Below are positions 1 through 6,279 of a DNA stretch of 6,279 nt, piece by piece. Source of the DNA: Sedimenticola sp. (GTDB lineage Bacteria; Pseudomonadota; Gammaproteobacteria; Chromatiales; Chromatiaceae). Below the pieces are notes generated by a model, which was not told the DNA's origin, searched no databases, and was given only the letters and a program-made list of their open reading frames with translations. The position numbers were made by a program, and so were the translations under genes. The DNA lies in NCBI GenBank assembly GCA_027041035.1, contig JALULB010000240.1:1-6279 (forward strand). Direction: 5' to 3'. Each line of letters starts with the position of its first letter. Position 1 is the stretch's first letter.

Positions 1-1215
1 GACCAGGACAAAGAATCCTTCGCCCCCACGGACAGGAAACACGATATCCCCTCCATTCCGGGACAGGATCCGACCGGGCCACTCGGCAAAGCCTCGGATC
101 AGCAAAACCTATCCGTCTTCACCCACGTATTGACGAAAGGCGAATCGCTGTCCAAGGTCTTTCAACGATACGAACTGCCCGCCTCGTTGCTACAGCGAAT
201 AATCCGAGACTCGAAAGCCGGCATGGAGCTGGCGCGCGTCAACCCCGGCGAGACACTGGAATTTCTGCTCGCCAGCGATACCAAGCAACTCCGCAAGCTG
301 ACTTATCGGCGCAACGCGGTGCATTCTGTCGTGGTTGACATCATTGACGGGCGACCAAGTGCGACGATCGTCGAGCGCCCGCTGGAGAAACACGTCGTGG
401 ATGCTTCGGGCTCCATCGATGACTCGCTGTTTGCCTCGGCTCAAAAAGCCGGACTCAGCGACCAGATCACCCTTCAACTCGCGAAGGTCTTCGGCTGGGA
501 TATCGACTTCGCCCTGGAGATCCGCAAAGGCGATCGCTTCAAGGTGATCTACGAAGCCGACTTCCTCGACGGCAAGAAATACCACGATGGCGATATTCTG
601 GCCGCGGAATTTATCAACAACGGCCATACCTACCACGCCTTCCGCTACACGACGCCGGAAGGGGAAGAGGACTACTACGACACAGAAGGCCACAATATGC
701 GCAAGGCATTCCTGCGCACGCCGGTAAAGTTCACCCGCATCAGCTCCCGTTTCACCCGACGCCGCTGGCATCCGGTACTTAAGCGATGGCGCTCGCACAA
801 GGGCGTGGATTACGCCGCGCCGCGTGGTACGCCGATCAAGGCCGCGGGAAAGGGAAAGATTATTTTCCGTGGCTGGAAAGGCGGCTACGGACGCGTGATC
901 ATGATTCAGCACAGCCGCAAATACACGACAGTCTACGGCCATATGTCGGCATTCAACAAAAAACTCCGCAATGGCAGCCATGTTAAGCAGGGACAGGTGA
1001 TCGGCTACGTCGGCTCCAGCGGGCTCGCAACCGGTCCGCACCTGCATTACGAGCTGCGCGTCAACGGCGTGCATACCAACCCGCTAAAGATCAAACTACC
1101 CAAGACACTGAAGTTGCCCAGCCGTTACATGAGCGACTTCAGGGAATCGATAAAGCCGTTCGTCGCACGGTTCGAACACTGGGACGAGACACTCGTTGCA
1201 CATGCCGAAGACTGA
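1..1215 (+). CDS. M23 family peptidoglycan DD-metalloendopeptidase (MepM/Csd3-like), 5' partial
   Basis: The frame is open from base 1 to the TGA at 1213-1215, giving 404 visible residues. The start lies upstream of the window; the TTG at 130 is only an internal leucine codon. Visible order: a polar Pro/Gln/Asp-rich linker (about residues 1-38), a LysM/OapA-like segment beginning VLTKGESLSKVF (about 43-75), a Csd3/MepM-type second N-terminal domain (about 80-240), then a LytM/M23 domain (about 250-370). Zinc and catalytic residues are all present: HKGVD gives His266 and Asp270, YGHMS gives His314, and HLHYE gives His347 and His349. RISSRFTRRRWHPVLKR precedes the HxxxD motif, as in MepM. The family cleaves peptide cross-links in periplasmic peptidoglycan so that new strands can be inserted. 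Relatives are about 440-480 residues, so roughly 40-80 residues, including the membrane anchor or signal, are missing. It overlaps anmK by 14 nt, suggesting one transcript. Function is firm at family level; exact bond specificity is inferred. Confidence 0.93.
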   Translation, partial: DQDKESFAPTDRKHDIPSIPGQDPTGPLGKASDQQNLSVFTHVLTKGESLSKVFQRYELPASLLQRIIRDSKAGMELARVNPGETLEFLLASDTKQLRKLTYRRNAVHSVVVDIIDGRPSATIVERPLEKHVVDASGSIDDSLFASAQKAGLSDQITLQLAKVFGWDIDFALEIRKGDRFKVIYEADFLDGKKYHDGDILAAEFINNGHTYHAFRYTTPEGEEDYYDTEGHNMRKAFLRTPVKFTRISSRFTRRRWHPVLKRWRSHKGVDYAAPRGTPIKAAGKGKIIFRGWKGGYGRVIMIQHSRKYTTVYGHMSAFNKKLRNGSHVKQGQVIGYVGSSGLATGPHLHYELRVNGVHTNPLKIKLPKTLKLPSRYMSDFRESIKPFVARFEHWDETLVAHAED

Positions 1216-2317
1216 ACACGCGGAACTGTATATCGGCCTGATGTCGGGAACCAGCATCGACGCGATCGACGCCGCGCTGGTCTCAATCTCCGCCAACAAC
1301 ATTCACCTGCTGAATGCTTGCGGCACGGCCTGGCCCGCGCACCTGCGCCAGGCGATCATCGAACTGAGTTCAGCGGACAGGGCAAAGATCGACGACATTG
1401 GCATCCTCGACCGGGAAATTGCCTTGGCCTTCGCCAGCACCGCGAAGCAACTGCTCGCTGAGGCAGGCATCGCACCTGATCGGATTCGCGCTATCGGCAG
1501 CCATGGCCAGACCCTGCGCCACAGGCCCAACCTGAGCCCGTCGTTCACCTGGCAGATCGGCGATCCCAATACCATCGCGGAGAAAACAGGCATAACGGTC
1601 GTCGCGGATTTTCGCCGCAGGGACATGGCTGCCGGCGGTCAGGCCGCGCCTCTCGTACCGGCGTTCCATCAACATATTTTTGCCGCCGACGGCACACCCC
1701 GCGCGATACTGAACATCGGCGGCATCGCCAACCTGACCCTGCTTCAAGGCAATCACTGCAACGGCTTCGACACGGGACCCGGCAACACCCTGCTCGATGG
1801 CCTGATGCGGGAATCCACGGGCAAGCCCTACGACAAGGATGGCCACTTCTGCCGCGAGGGACGCGTGATCGAGAACATGTTGTCGCTGGCGCTGAACGAC
1901 CCCTATTTCCGCTCGCCACCACCAAAGAGCACAGGACCCGAGTATTTCAGCATACGCTGGTTGAAACAGATACTCGAAAGCATCCCTCCGGCCAGTCCGC
2001 GAGATGTCGCTGCAACGCTGATCGAACTCAGCGCCCGATCGATCGCCGACGCGCTGCTCGCGCACGCGCCTGGCACGCGTGAACTACTGGTATGTGGCGG
2101 TGGTGTACACAACCCCGTGCTGATGGCGAGACTACGCGCCAGACTTCCCGGTATTCCGGTTGCATCCACCGAACAGGCGGGCGTCGATCCGGATTGGCTG
2201 GAGGCAATGGCCTTTGCCTGGCTGGCGCATCGCACCTTGCGCGGGCAACCGGGAAACCTACCCGATGTCACCGGCGCGGCAGGCCAGAGAATACTCGGGG
2301 GGATATACCAAGCATGA
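1202..2317 (+). CDS. anmK: Anhydro-N-acetylmuramic acid kinase AnmK
   Basis: 371 residues, the usual length for the family (about 370). AnmK hydrolyses the 1,6-anhydro ring of anhydro-MurNAc and phosphorylates it to MurNAc-6-phosphate in the cytoplasm, a step in recycling cell-wall fragments. It has the ASKHA-type phosphate loop GLMSGTSIDAID (residues 12-23), GSHGQT (99-104), DFRRRDMAAGGQAAPLVPAF (136-155), NIGGIANLT (171-179), GFDTGPGN (188-195, Asp190 matching the catalytic Asp of characterised AnmK), KPYDKDG, KSTGPEYF and CGGGVHNP (298-305). The usual GTSLDGVD reads GTSIDAID here, a mild variation. I chose ATG 1202 over TTG 1196, two codons upstream in the same frame, because it is the stronger start codon and gives the usual N-terminus. 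The ribosome-binding site is weak (GGGACGAG about 13-20 nt upstream), which fits translational coupling to the M23 gene it overlaps. The pairing of a murein hydrolase with a murein-recycling kinase is functionally coherent. Confidence 0.97.
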   Translation: MPKTEHAELYIGLMSGTSIDAIDAALVSISANNIHLLNACGTAWPAHLRQAIIELSSADRAKIDDIGILDREIALAFASTAKQLLAEAGIAPDRIRAIGSHGQTLRHRPNLSPSFTWQIGDPNTIAEKTGITVVADFRRRDMAAGGQAAPLVPAFHQHIFAADGTPRAILNIGGIANLTLLQGNHCNGFDTGPGNTLLDGLMRESTGKPYDKDGHFCREGRVIENMLSLALNDPYFRSPPPKSTGPEYFSIRWLKQILESIPPASPRDVAATLIELSARSIADALLAHAPGTRELLVCGGGVHNPVLMARLRARLPGIPVASTEQAGVDPDWLEAMAFAWLAHRTLRGQPGNLPDVTGAAGQRILGGIYQA

Positions 2318-2338
2318 CGATTTGCCAGGCAATGGCGC

Positions 2339-2363
2339 AAAAGAAAAGCGCCCGAAGGCGCTC
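2339..2363 (-). terminator. Rho-independent terminator of erpA (UUCG loop)
   Basis: Read on the minus strand, AGCGCC-TTCG-GGCGCT forms a perfect 6-bp stem closed by a stable UUCG tetraloop (2362-2347), followed at once by TTTTCTTTT (2347-2339). It lies 30 bp after the erpA stop codon. On the plus strand the same hairpin is followed by CAAGAAAG rather than a T-run, so it should not terminate anmK transcripts by the intrinsic mechanism. Confidence 0.88.
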
Positions 2364-2392
2364 AAGAAAGTTCCAAGACAATCGGTTTTTAT

Positions 2393-2740
2393 TCAAACGG
2401 AAAACGACGAACCACAACCACAGGTCGTCGATGCATTCGGGTTGCGCACAACAAACTGCGCACCTTGCAGACCTTCAGTATAGTCTACTTCCGCCCCATT
2501 GAGATACTGCAGGCTCATCGGATCGACGAGAAGCTTCACGCCATCGGTTTCCACCTCGGTATCGCCTTCCATCGTCTGTTCATCGAACTTGAACCCGTAC
2601 TGGAAGCCGGAGCAGCCACCGCCCTGAATATAGATGCGCAGCATCAGATCCGGATTGCCTTCCTCCTTGATCAGGCTGGCCACCTTGTTTGCCGCCGCCT
2701 TGGAGAACACCAACGGCGCTTCGGTTTGCGTCTCTGTCAT
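2393..2740 (-). CDS. erpA: Iron-sulfur cluster insertion protein ErpA (A-type carrier)
   Basis: 115 residues, one more than the E. coli protein as I recall it. A-type carriers receive Fe-S clusters from the ISC/SUF scaffolds and pass them to apo-enzymes; ErpA is needed for isoprenoid-pathway and respiratory Fe-S proteins. The three cluster-ligand cysteines are present: Cys43 in [11 protein letters not shown], and Cys107 and Cys109 in the C-terminal [30 protein letters not shown] (73-91) is typical of ErpA rather than IscA or SufA. The ATG at 2740-2738 follows GGGTGAGTC, a Shine-Dalgarno-like stretch with short spacing. The gene lies 60 bp downstream of the bactofilin gene but has its own promoter with an IscR-like operator, and a terminator just after it. 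It is therefore probably transcribed mainly as a single gene, with some read-through from the argC operon possible. Confidence 0.97.
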   Translation of the reverse strand: MTETQTEAPLVFSKAAANKVASLIKEEGNPDLMLRIYIQGGGCSGFQYGFKFDEQTMEGDTEVETDGVKLLVDPMSLQYLNGAEVDYTEGLQGAQFVVRNPNASTTCGCGSSFSV

Positions 2741-2775
2741 GACTCACCCATCTCGATTCACGTTACAATCATCGG

Positions 2776-2804
2776 ATTATGCTTATCCCGACTAAATCAG
2801 TCAA
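2776..2804 (-). promoter_or_regulatory. Sigma70-type promoter of erpA
   Basis: On the minus strand TTGACT (2804-2799) and CATAAT (2781-2776) are separated by exactly 17 nt, each one base from the sigma70 consensus. Transcription would start near A2769, giving a leader of about 30 nt before the erpA ATG. The -35 element overlaps the TGA stop codon of the bactofilin gene (2803-2801). Confidence 0.8.
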
Positions 2805-2808
2805 CTAT
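2784..2808 (-). promoter_or_regulatory. Probable type-1 IscR operator at erpA
   Basis: Minus strand 2808-2784 reads ATAGTTGACT, GATTT, AGTCGGGATA. The E. coli type-1 IscR consensus, from memory, is ATASYYGACT-RWWWY-AGTCRRSTAT. 22 of 25 positions agree; only the last three bases differ (ATA for TAT). The core is the inverted repeat GACT-N5-AGTC. The site covers the -35 hexamer and the start of the spacer, so binding of [2Fe-2S]-IscR would block RNA polymerase. E. coli erpA is a known IscR-repressed gene with this type of site, which supports the assignment. No iscR gene is in the window. Confidence 0.72.
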
Positions 2809-3250
2809 TATCTCCGCCCTTTCGCACGGGTAATTCAGCCGCCTTCTCGCCGCCCGCGGAGAGCTGCTCATGCTCAAGGCGCCGCTGTACTTCCTCGGTA
2901 TGCACCAGATGACCGTTGACTGATGCGCCCAGCGCCATCTCTAACATATTGTAGTAGACATTGCCGTTGACACACGCCTCCGCCGCCAATTCAACCGCGC
3001 GACTGGCATACACGTCACCGACGACCTCTCCGTTCAACACGACGATATGGACACGAATCTCACCCTCGACCCGTCCCGACCCGCTGACGATCAAGCCAGA
3101 CTCCCGGTCCGGCTCGGCGACGATGTCCCCTTGCACACAGCCGTCGATATGCAACCCACCGGTGAACAGGATATCGCCCTTGATTGTCGTGCCCTCGCCG
3201 ATAATGGTCGTTACCCGGGGCATCCGAATACGCTTTTTTCTGCTCATCAT
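2801..3250 (-). CDS. Bactofilin (polymer-forming cytoskeletal protein)
   Basis: 149 residues. Bactofilins polymerise without nucleotide into filaments or sheets on the cytoplasmic face of the inner membrane, where they position cell-wall enzymes. The short basic N-terminus (MMSRKKRIRMPR) is followed by a right-handed beta-helix core (about 14-115) with the repeating Gly/hydrophobic pattern of the family: GTTIKGDILFTGGLHIDG, VQGDIVA, VSGSGRVEGEIR, VVLNGEVVGDVYAS, VNGNVYYNMLEMALGASVNGHLV. A charged, probably disordered tail follows (117-149). It starts directly after the upstream stop (TGA then ATG ATG). The Shine-Dalgarno GGTGA (3259-3255) is 4 nt from the first ATG and 7 nt from the second, so initiation may favour Met2 at 3247. 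The zero-gap junction implies translational coupling with the coiled-coil membrane protein before it. Family assignment is firm; its role in this organism (shape, division or polarity) cannot be read from the sequence. Confidence 0.93.
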   Translation of the reverse strand: MMSRKKRIRMPRVTTIIGEGTTIKGDILFTGGLHIDGCVQGDIVAEPDRESGLIVSGSGRVEGEIRVHIVVLNGEVVGDVYASRAVELAAEACVNGNVYYNMLEMALGASVNGHLVHTEEVQRRLEHEQLSAGGEKAAELPVRKGGDNS

Positions 3251-3964
3251 TCAATCACCCGCCAGCAACGCGGACCAATCGAAGGTCTCCGCCAATGCTG
3301 GCTTCTTCGCCCCCGCTAGATAAACATAGAGATTGAGTCGCTCGGGCACGAAACCCTTCGGCAGCACGACCTTGCCGCTCATCTCCTGAAGATTCTTCAG
3401 TGACAATCTTGGCTGCGGACCATTCAGCTTCACCGGCTCACCCTTGGCATCGCTTCCAACGAGTTCCATGCGCAAGCGACCGGTGAGCTTTTTCGCCCCG
3501 GCCTTGAGTTGCACGATATCCAGCCGATAGCGCAAGCCGCCACCACCCTGCTTCTCCAGTGAAAAATCCCGCACTTGAATCCCCCGGTAGCTGCTGTCGC
3601 GCGCCAACCCCTTGTAGAAGTCCAGCTCCTTGGTCAGTTTCAGGTTGCGTGTCTGAAGCTCGCTGATCTCGCCGCGCACCTGCCGCACCGAAGCTTTATC
3701 GATTTTCACCGCAGCCTCCAGCCGCGCCACCCGCGCTTCGAGCTGGTCGCGGGTCGCCTCGGTCTCGGCAAGCTGTTCACGCAGTTGCCGCTCGACGCGC
3801 GCCGCCGCCTTGTGCTCATAACCGCCGATCTCCCGGCCATATTCATAGGCCTGCCAGACAACGATACCCAGAAGAATCAACAGCGCCAATGCGGCAAGTC
3901 GCCTGCCGGTACTGCCGGGATGCACGATACGCGGCGGCTTGTAATAGGTTCGGTTCAATTTCAT
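3251..3964 (-). CDS. DUF6776-type membrane-anchored coiled-coil protein
   Basis: 237 residues, function unknown. I recognise it as the conserved hypothetical protein found between argC and bactofilin genes in gammaproteobacteria; the DUF6776 label is from memory. Visible architecture: a basic cytoplasmic N-terminus (1-22), one transmembrane helix (about 23-41, [18 protein letters not shown]), a strongly charged heptad-type coiled coil (about 50-118), then a compact beta-rich domain (about 127-232) with [27 protein letters not shown] and [10 protein letters not shown]. By the positive-inside rule the coiled coil and C-terminal domain face the periplasm. Its ATG overlaps the argC stop (ATGA, 3964-3961) and its TGA abuts the bactofilin ATG, so all three genes should be translated from one message. 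A role as a membrane partner linking the bactofilin to the periplasm is an inference from gene position only. The general form (one helix plus coiled coil) resembles division or wall-scaffold adaptors, but no catalytic motif is visible. Confidence 0.85.
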   Translation of the reverse strand: MKLNRTYYKPPRIVHPGSTGRRLAALALLILLGIVVWQAYEYGREIGGYEHKAAARVERQLREQLAETEATRDQLEARVARLEAAVKIDKASVRQVRGEISELQTRNLKLTKELDFYKGLARDSSYRGIQVRDFSLEKQGGGGLRYRLDIVQLKAGAKKLTGRLRMELVGSDAKGEPVKLNGPQPRLSLKNLQEMSGKVVLPKGFVPERLNLYVYLAGAKKPALAETFDWSALLAGD

Positions 3965-4989
3965 GGCAGCAAAGCCACTTGCCGGAGGCCTTCCGACTCA
4001 TCGATACCGAACATCAGGTTCATATTCTGCACCGCCTGACCCGCCGCGCCCTTCACCAGATTATCGATCACCGACAGCACCACGAGCGTCTCCCCCCCGG
4101 GTGGCCGATGGATAGCGATCCGACATTGATTGGCGCCACGCACGGAACGCGTTTCAGGGTGCGACCCCGCCGGCATGACATCCACAAAGGGTTCGTTTCG
4201 ATAGAAGTCCTGATAAACACTTTGCGGATCGACTTCTCCGGATACCCGGGCATAGAGCGTCGCATGGATACCGCGTATCATCGGCAACAGGTGCGGCACG
4301 AAGGTCAGGCCGACATCCCGACCCAGCGCAACGGCCAGATTCTGCCGAATCTCCGGCTGATGACGATGACCGGAAACCGCATACGCCTTGAAGCTCTCGC
4401 CGGTCTCCGCCATCAACATCGCGGTATTCGCGCCCCTGCCGGCACCACTGACCCCGGATTTACAATCGGCGACCAGATACTCTACATCCACCCGACCGGT
4501 TTTCAGCAGCGGCAGATAACCGAGCGTCACGGCAGTCGGATAACACCCCGGGTTCGCGACCAGGCGCGCCGACCGGATCGCCTCGCGATTCACCTCCGGC
4601 AAGCCGTACACCGCTTCCGCGACCAACCCCGGGCTGGCATGGCGCATTCCATACCACTGCTCCCAGACGGCAATATCCTTGATGCGAAAATCCGCCGCCA
4701 GATCGATGACGCGCACGCCGGCGTCGAGCAAGGCGCCAGCCTGGGTCATCGCAATGCCATTCGGCGTGGCGAAGAAAACCAGGTCACACCGACTCAGCGC
4801 GTCGACATCCGGCTGGGTGAAGAGCAGATCGGTATGCCCCCGCAGGTTTGGATACAGATCCGCGACCGCGCGCCCAGCCTCGGAGCGGGAGGTGATCACA
4901 CGCAGCGAGACACCCGGGTGCCCGACCAACAGGCGCAACAGTTCGACCCCGGTATACCCGGTGCCTCCGACGATTCCAACCTTAATCAT
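3961..4989 (-). CDS. argC: N-acetyl-gamma-glutamyl-phosphate reductase ArgC
   Basis: 342 residues, normal length for type-1 ArgC. It catalyses NADPH-dependent reduction of N-acetylglutamyl-5-phosphate to the semialdehyde, the third step of arginine synthesis, in the cytoplasm. An N-terminal Rossmann motif [17 protein letters not shown] (5-21) binds NADPH. FFATPNG (72-78) and the active-site ANPGCYPTA (145-153, Cys149 nucleophile) are intact. KSGVSGAGR (177-185) and GHRHQPEI (207-214, with the catalytic His in HRH) are present. The C-terminus [20 protein letters not shown] is diagnostic. An in-frame TGA directly precedes the ATG, so no longer start is possible on this frame; GAGG lies 8 nt upstream as a ribosome-binding site. 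It is the first gene of the minus-strand operon and its stop overlaps the next start by 4 nt. I see no convincing promoter or arginine-repressor box in the 96 bp upstream. Confidence 0.98.
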   Translation of the reverse strand: MIKVGIVGGTGYTGVELLRLLVGHPGVSLRVITSRSEAGRAVADLYPNLRGHTDLLFTQPDVDALSRCDLVFFATPNGIAMTQAGALLDAGVRVIDLAADFRIKDIAVWEQWYGMRHASPGLVAEAVYGLPEVNREAIRSARLVANPGCYPTAVTLGYLPLLKTGRVDVEYLVADCKSGVSGAGRGANTAMLMAETGESFKAYAVSGHRHQPEIRQNLAVALGRDVGLTFVPHLLPMIRGIHATLYARVSGEVDPQSVYQDFYRNEPFVDVMPAGSHPETRSVRGANQCRIAIHRPPGGETLVVLSVIDNLVKGAAGQAVQNMNLMFGIDESEGLRQVALLP

Positions 4990-5037
4990 TCAACCCGCCT
5001 CGCTGATCCGACCTACAGACTTTGTTTCGCGGTGAAC

Positions 5038-5051
5038 GTCCAAACCTGGAC
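5038..5051. repeat. Short inverted repeat in the argC/ClC intergenic region
   Basis: GTCCA-AACC-TGGAC is a perfect 5-bp dyad centred about 56 bp upstream of the argC start and 41 bp upstream of the ClC start. It could be an operator for either gene, but an arm length of 5 bp is short enough to arise by chance. Confidence 0.25.
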
Positions 5052-5073
5052 AAGCCAAACCGCCGCCGCGCAA

Positions 5074-5082
5074 TGATATAAT
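5074..5082 (+). promoter_or_regulatory. Extended -10 promoter element upstream of the ClC gene
   Basis: TGATATAAT is a perfect extended -10 (TGN then TATAAT, 5077-5082) in an otherwise GC-rich stretch. No good -35 lies at 16-18 nt; TGGACA (5047-5052) is 24 nt away. Extended -10 promoters can work without a -35. Transcription would begin near 5088-5090, at or after the first ATG of the ClC gene. Confidence 0.5.
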
Positions 5083-5085
5083 AAA

Positions 5086-6279
5086 ATGCTCGATCACACC
5101 GACCGGGATTCAGCAGACTCCATGCGCCACTTCATTTCCGAAGCGAAAGAGCAATTCTCCATCCTCGCATGGCGCGTCCGGCTCGTCTTCTGGAGCGGCG
5201 CGATCCTGATCGGCGCGGTCTGCGCGGGCTTTGCCATCGTCTCGGAACACGCCAATCAGACATTCCAGTACCTTGCCAGCCATTGGCCGTGGCTGCCCTT
5301 CATCCTGACGCCCGGCGCGCTGGTCGCCATCCTGTGGGCCACCCGAAACTGGTTTCCCGGCGCGCAGGGATCGGGCATACCGCAGGCGATTGCCGCGCTG
5401 CAACTGGAAGAGCGATCTTCGCTGCTGAGCATCCGTATTGCCATCGGGAAAATCCTGCTGACCACGCTGGGGCTGGTGTGCGGCGCGTCCATCGGGCGCG
5501 AAGGCCCATCGGTGCATATCGGCGCATCCCTGATGCACAGCCTGGGCCGTTTCGCGCATTTCCCGGCACACTATATGGAGCGTGGTCTGATCCTGGCCGG
5601 TGGCGCGGCGGGCATTGCCGCCGCCTTCAATACGCCGATGGCGGGTATCGTGTTTGCCATCGAGGAGATGAGCAAATCCTTCGAGCAGCGCACCAACGGC
5701 ATCGTCATGACCGCTGTGATCTTCGCCGGCCTGACCGCCATCGTGCTGCTTGGACCCTACCACTACTTCGGCACCTCCCAGGCGGCATTCCCCCAGACAC
5801 CGAGTTCATGGATGGCCATCCTACTGTGCGGCATCGTCGGCGGGCTGCTTGGCGGCCTGTTTGCCCGTTCGCTGGTCTCCGGCGCGGCCCTCACCGCACC
5901 CCTGCTGGAACGTTTCCCCTATCGGGTCGCGCTGGTCTGCGGCCTGTTGGTCGCGCTGTTCGGCTGGATTTCCGATTTCCAGGCGAATGGCACAGGCTAT
6001 GACGTGGCAAAAAGCATCATCCAGAACGAGAGCGAGTTCGAACCCTTGATGCCGATCTGGAAGTTCGGCGCCACTGTTGCCTCTTACCTCTCCGGCATCC
6101 CCGGCGGCATCTTCGCGCCGTCGCTGGCCGCCGGTGCGGGCGTCGGCGCGGACCTGGCCAACTGGCTGCCGATAGCGCCCGTCGCGACCATGGTGCTGCT
6201 CGGCATGGTTGGCTATTTCTGCGGCGTCGTGCAATCCCCCATCACGGCTTTTGTCATCGTCATGGAGATGACCGACGAC
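5086..6279 (+). CDS. ClC-family chloride/proton antiporter, 3' partial
   Basis: The frame stays open from ATG 5086 to the window edge, 398 residues of an expected 450 or more. ClC proteins are inner-membrane dimers that exchange or conduct chloride. Signature motifs: GSGIP (95-99, Ser96 equivalent to the anion-coordinating Ser107 of E. coli ClcA), GREGPSVHIGA (137-147, gating Glu139 equivalent to Glu148), FNTPMAGIVFAIEEM (181-195, internal proton Glu194 equivalent to Glu203) and GGIFAPSLAAG (340-350, Phe343 equivalent to Phe357). The 55-residue spacing between the two glutamates matches ClcA. Both glutamates being kept points to a 2Cl-/H+ exchanger rather than a passive channel, and Ser in GSGIP points to chloride rather than nitrate or fluoride. 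The C-terminal helices, the central Tyr and any CBS domains lie outside the window. The start is uncertain: ATG 5086 lacks a Shine-Dalgarno, and ATG 5122 (Met13) has a distant GGGA and would be the first start inside a transcript from the extended -10. Confidence 0.93.
   Translation, partial: MLDHTDRDSADSMRHFISEAKEQFSILAWRVRLVFWSGAILIGAVCAGFAIVSEHANQTFQYLASHWPWLPFILTPGALVAILWATRNWFPGAQGSGIPQAIAALQLEERSSLLSIRIAIGKILLTTLGLVCGASIGREGPSVHIGASLMHSLGRFAHFPAHYMERGLILAGGAAGIAAAFNTPMAGIVFAIEEMSKSFEQRTNGIVMTAVIFAGLTAIVLLGPYHYFGTSQAAFPQTPSSWMAILLCGIVGGLLGGLFARSLVSGAALTAPLLERFPYRVALVCGLLVALFGWISDFQANGTGYDVAKSIIQNESEFEPLMPIWKFGATVASYLSGIPGGIFAPSLAAGAGVGADLANWLPIAPVATMVLLGMVGYFCGVVQSPITAFVIVMEMTDD

Noticed and set aside
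130..132. TTG 130 as the start of the M23 gene
   Set aside because: The same frame is open back to base 1 and the preceding residues look like a linker of the same protein. Starting here would also remove the membrane anchor or export signal expected of a periplasmic enzyme.
190..1074. A 294-codon minus-strand open frame opposite the M23 peptidase
   Set aside because: The plus strand encodes a complete M23 domain with all metal ligands; the antisense product has no family resemblance.
2381..2393. The TTTTT run on the plus strand as the tail of an anmK terminator
   Set aside because: No GC-rich hairpin directly precedes it; the nearest stem ends more than 20 nt upstream.
3889..5076. A 395-codon plus-strand open frame opposite argC, longer than argC itself
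   Set aside because: It is antisense to a clearly recognised ArgC with intact motifs. Its translation is rich in Arg, His, Gln and Pro with no recognisable domain, typical of the reverse strand of a GC-rich gene.
5078..5083. TATTAT on the minus strand as a -10 for the argC operon
   Set aside because: No acceptable -35 lies at 16-18 nt (the hexamer there is CCGGTC), and the match is explained by the AT-rich extended -10 on the opposite strand.
5169..6002. A 277-codon plus-strand open frame inside the ClC gene
   Set aside because: It is in another frame from the ClC reading frame, which carries all the family motifs and is continuous to the window end. The alternative is an Arg/Pro/Gly-rich shadow.

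Overview
The window looks like a chromosomal core-genome segment from a gammaproteobacterium. The DNA is moderately GC-rich. The order M23 peptidase - anmK, converging on erpA - bactofilin - coiled-coil membrane protein - argC, matches what I recall, from memory, of the Pseudomonas aeruginosa PA0662-PA0667 neighbourhood and of other free-living gammaproteobacteria. Several proteins also read very close to enterobacterial and pseudomonad homologues. I cannot name the genus. A ClC antiporter beside argC is not the pseudomonad arrangement I remember, so a different lineage (for example a Chromatiales-like group) is plausible but unproven.

Layout. Bases 1-1215 (+) hold the 3' part of a periplasmic M23 peptidoglycan endopeptidase of the MepM/Csd3 type; its N-terminus lies outside the window. 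anmK (1202-2317, +) overlaps its end by 14 nt. A minus-strand block converges on this pair. It reads, in transcription order, argC (4989-3961), a single-pass coiled-coil protein of the DUF6776 type (3964-3251), a bactofilin (3250-2801) and erpA (2740-2393). The first three are welded together by an ATGA overlap and a zero-gap junction. erpA has its own well-formed sigma70-type promoter overlapped by a near-consensus type-1 IscR site, and a UUCG-loop intrinsic terminator just after it. Divergent from argC, a ClC chloride/proton antiporter gene starts near 5086 and runs off the right edge (398 codons visible).

How the genes work together. Three parts concern the cell envelope: the M23 peptidase opens peptidoglycan cross-links, AnmK recycles the anhydro-MurNAc released during turnover, and the bactofilin with its coiled-coil membrane neighbour probably forms a scaffold at the inner membrane. 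ArgC (arginine synthesis) and ErpA (iron-sulfur delivery) are housekeeping genes embedded in that neighbourhood. ErpA appears to be switched separately through iron-sulfur status.

No mobile element, CRISPR array, tRNA, rRNA or clearly novel defence-like system is visible. The longest stretch without a gene is about 96 bp. The most informative non-coding signal is the IscR-like operator at 2784-2808. The most interesting poorly understood gene is the DUF6776-type protein fused into one translational unit with the bactofilin.
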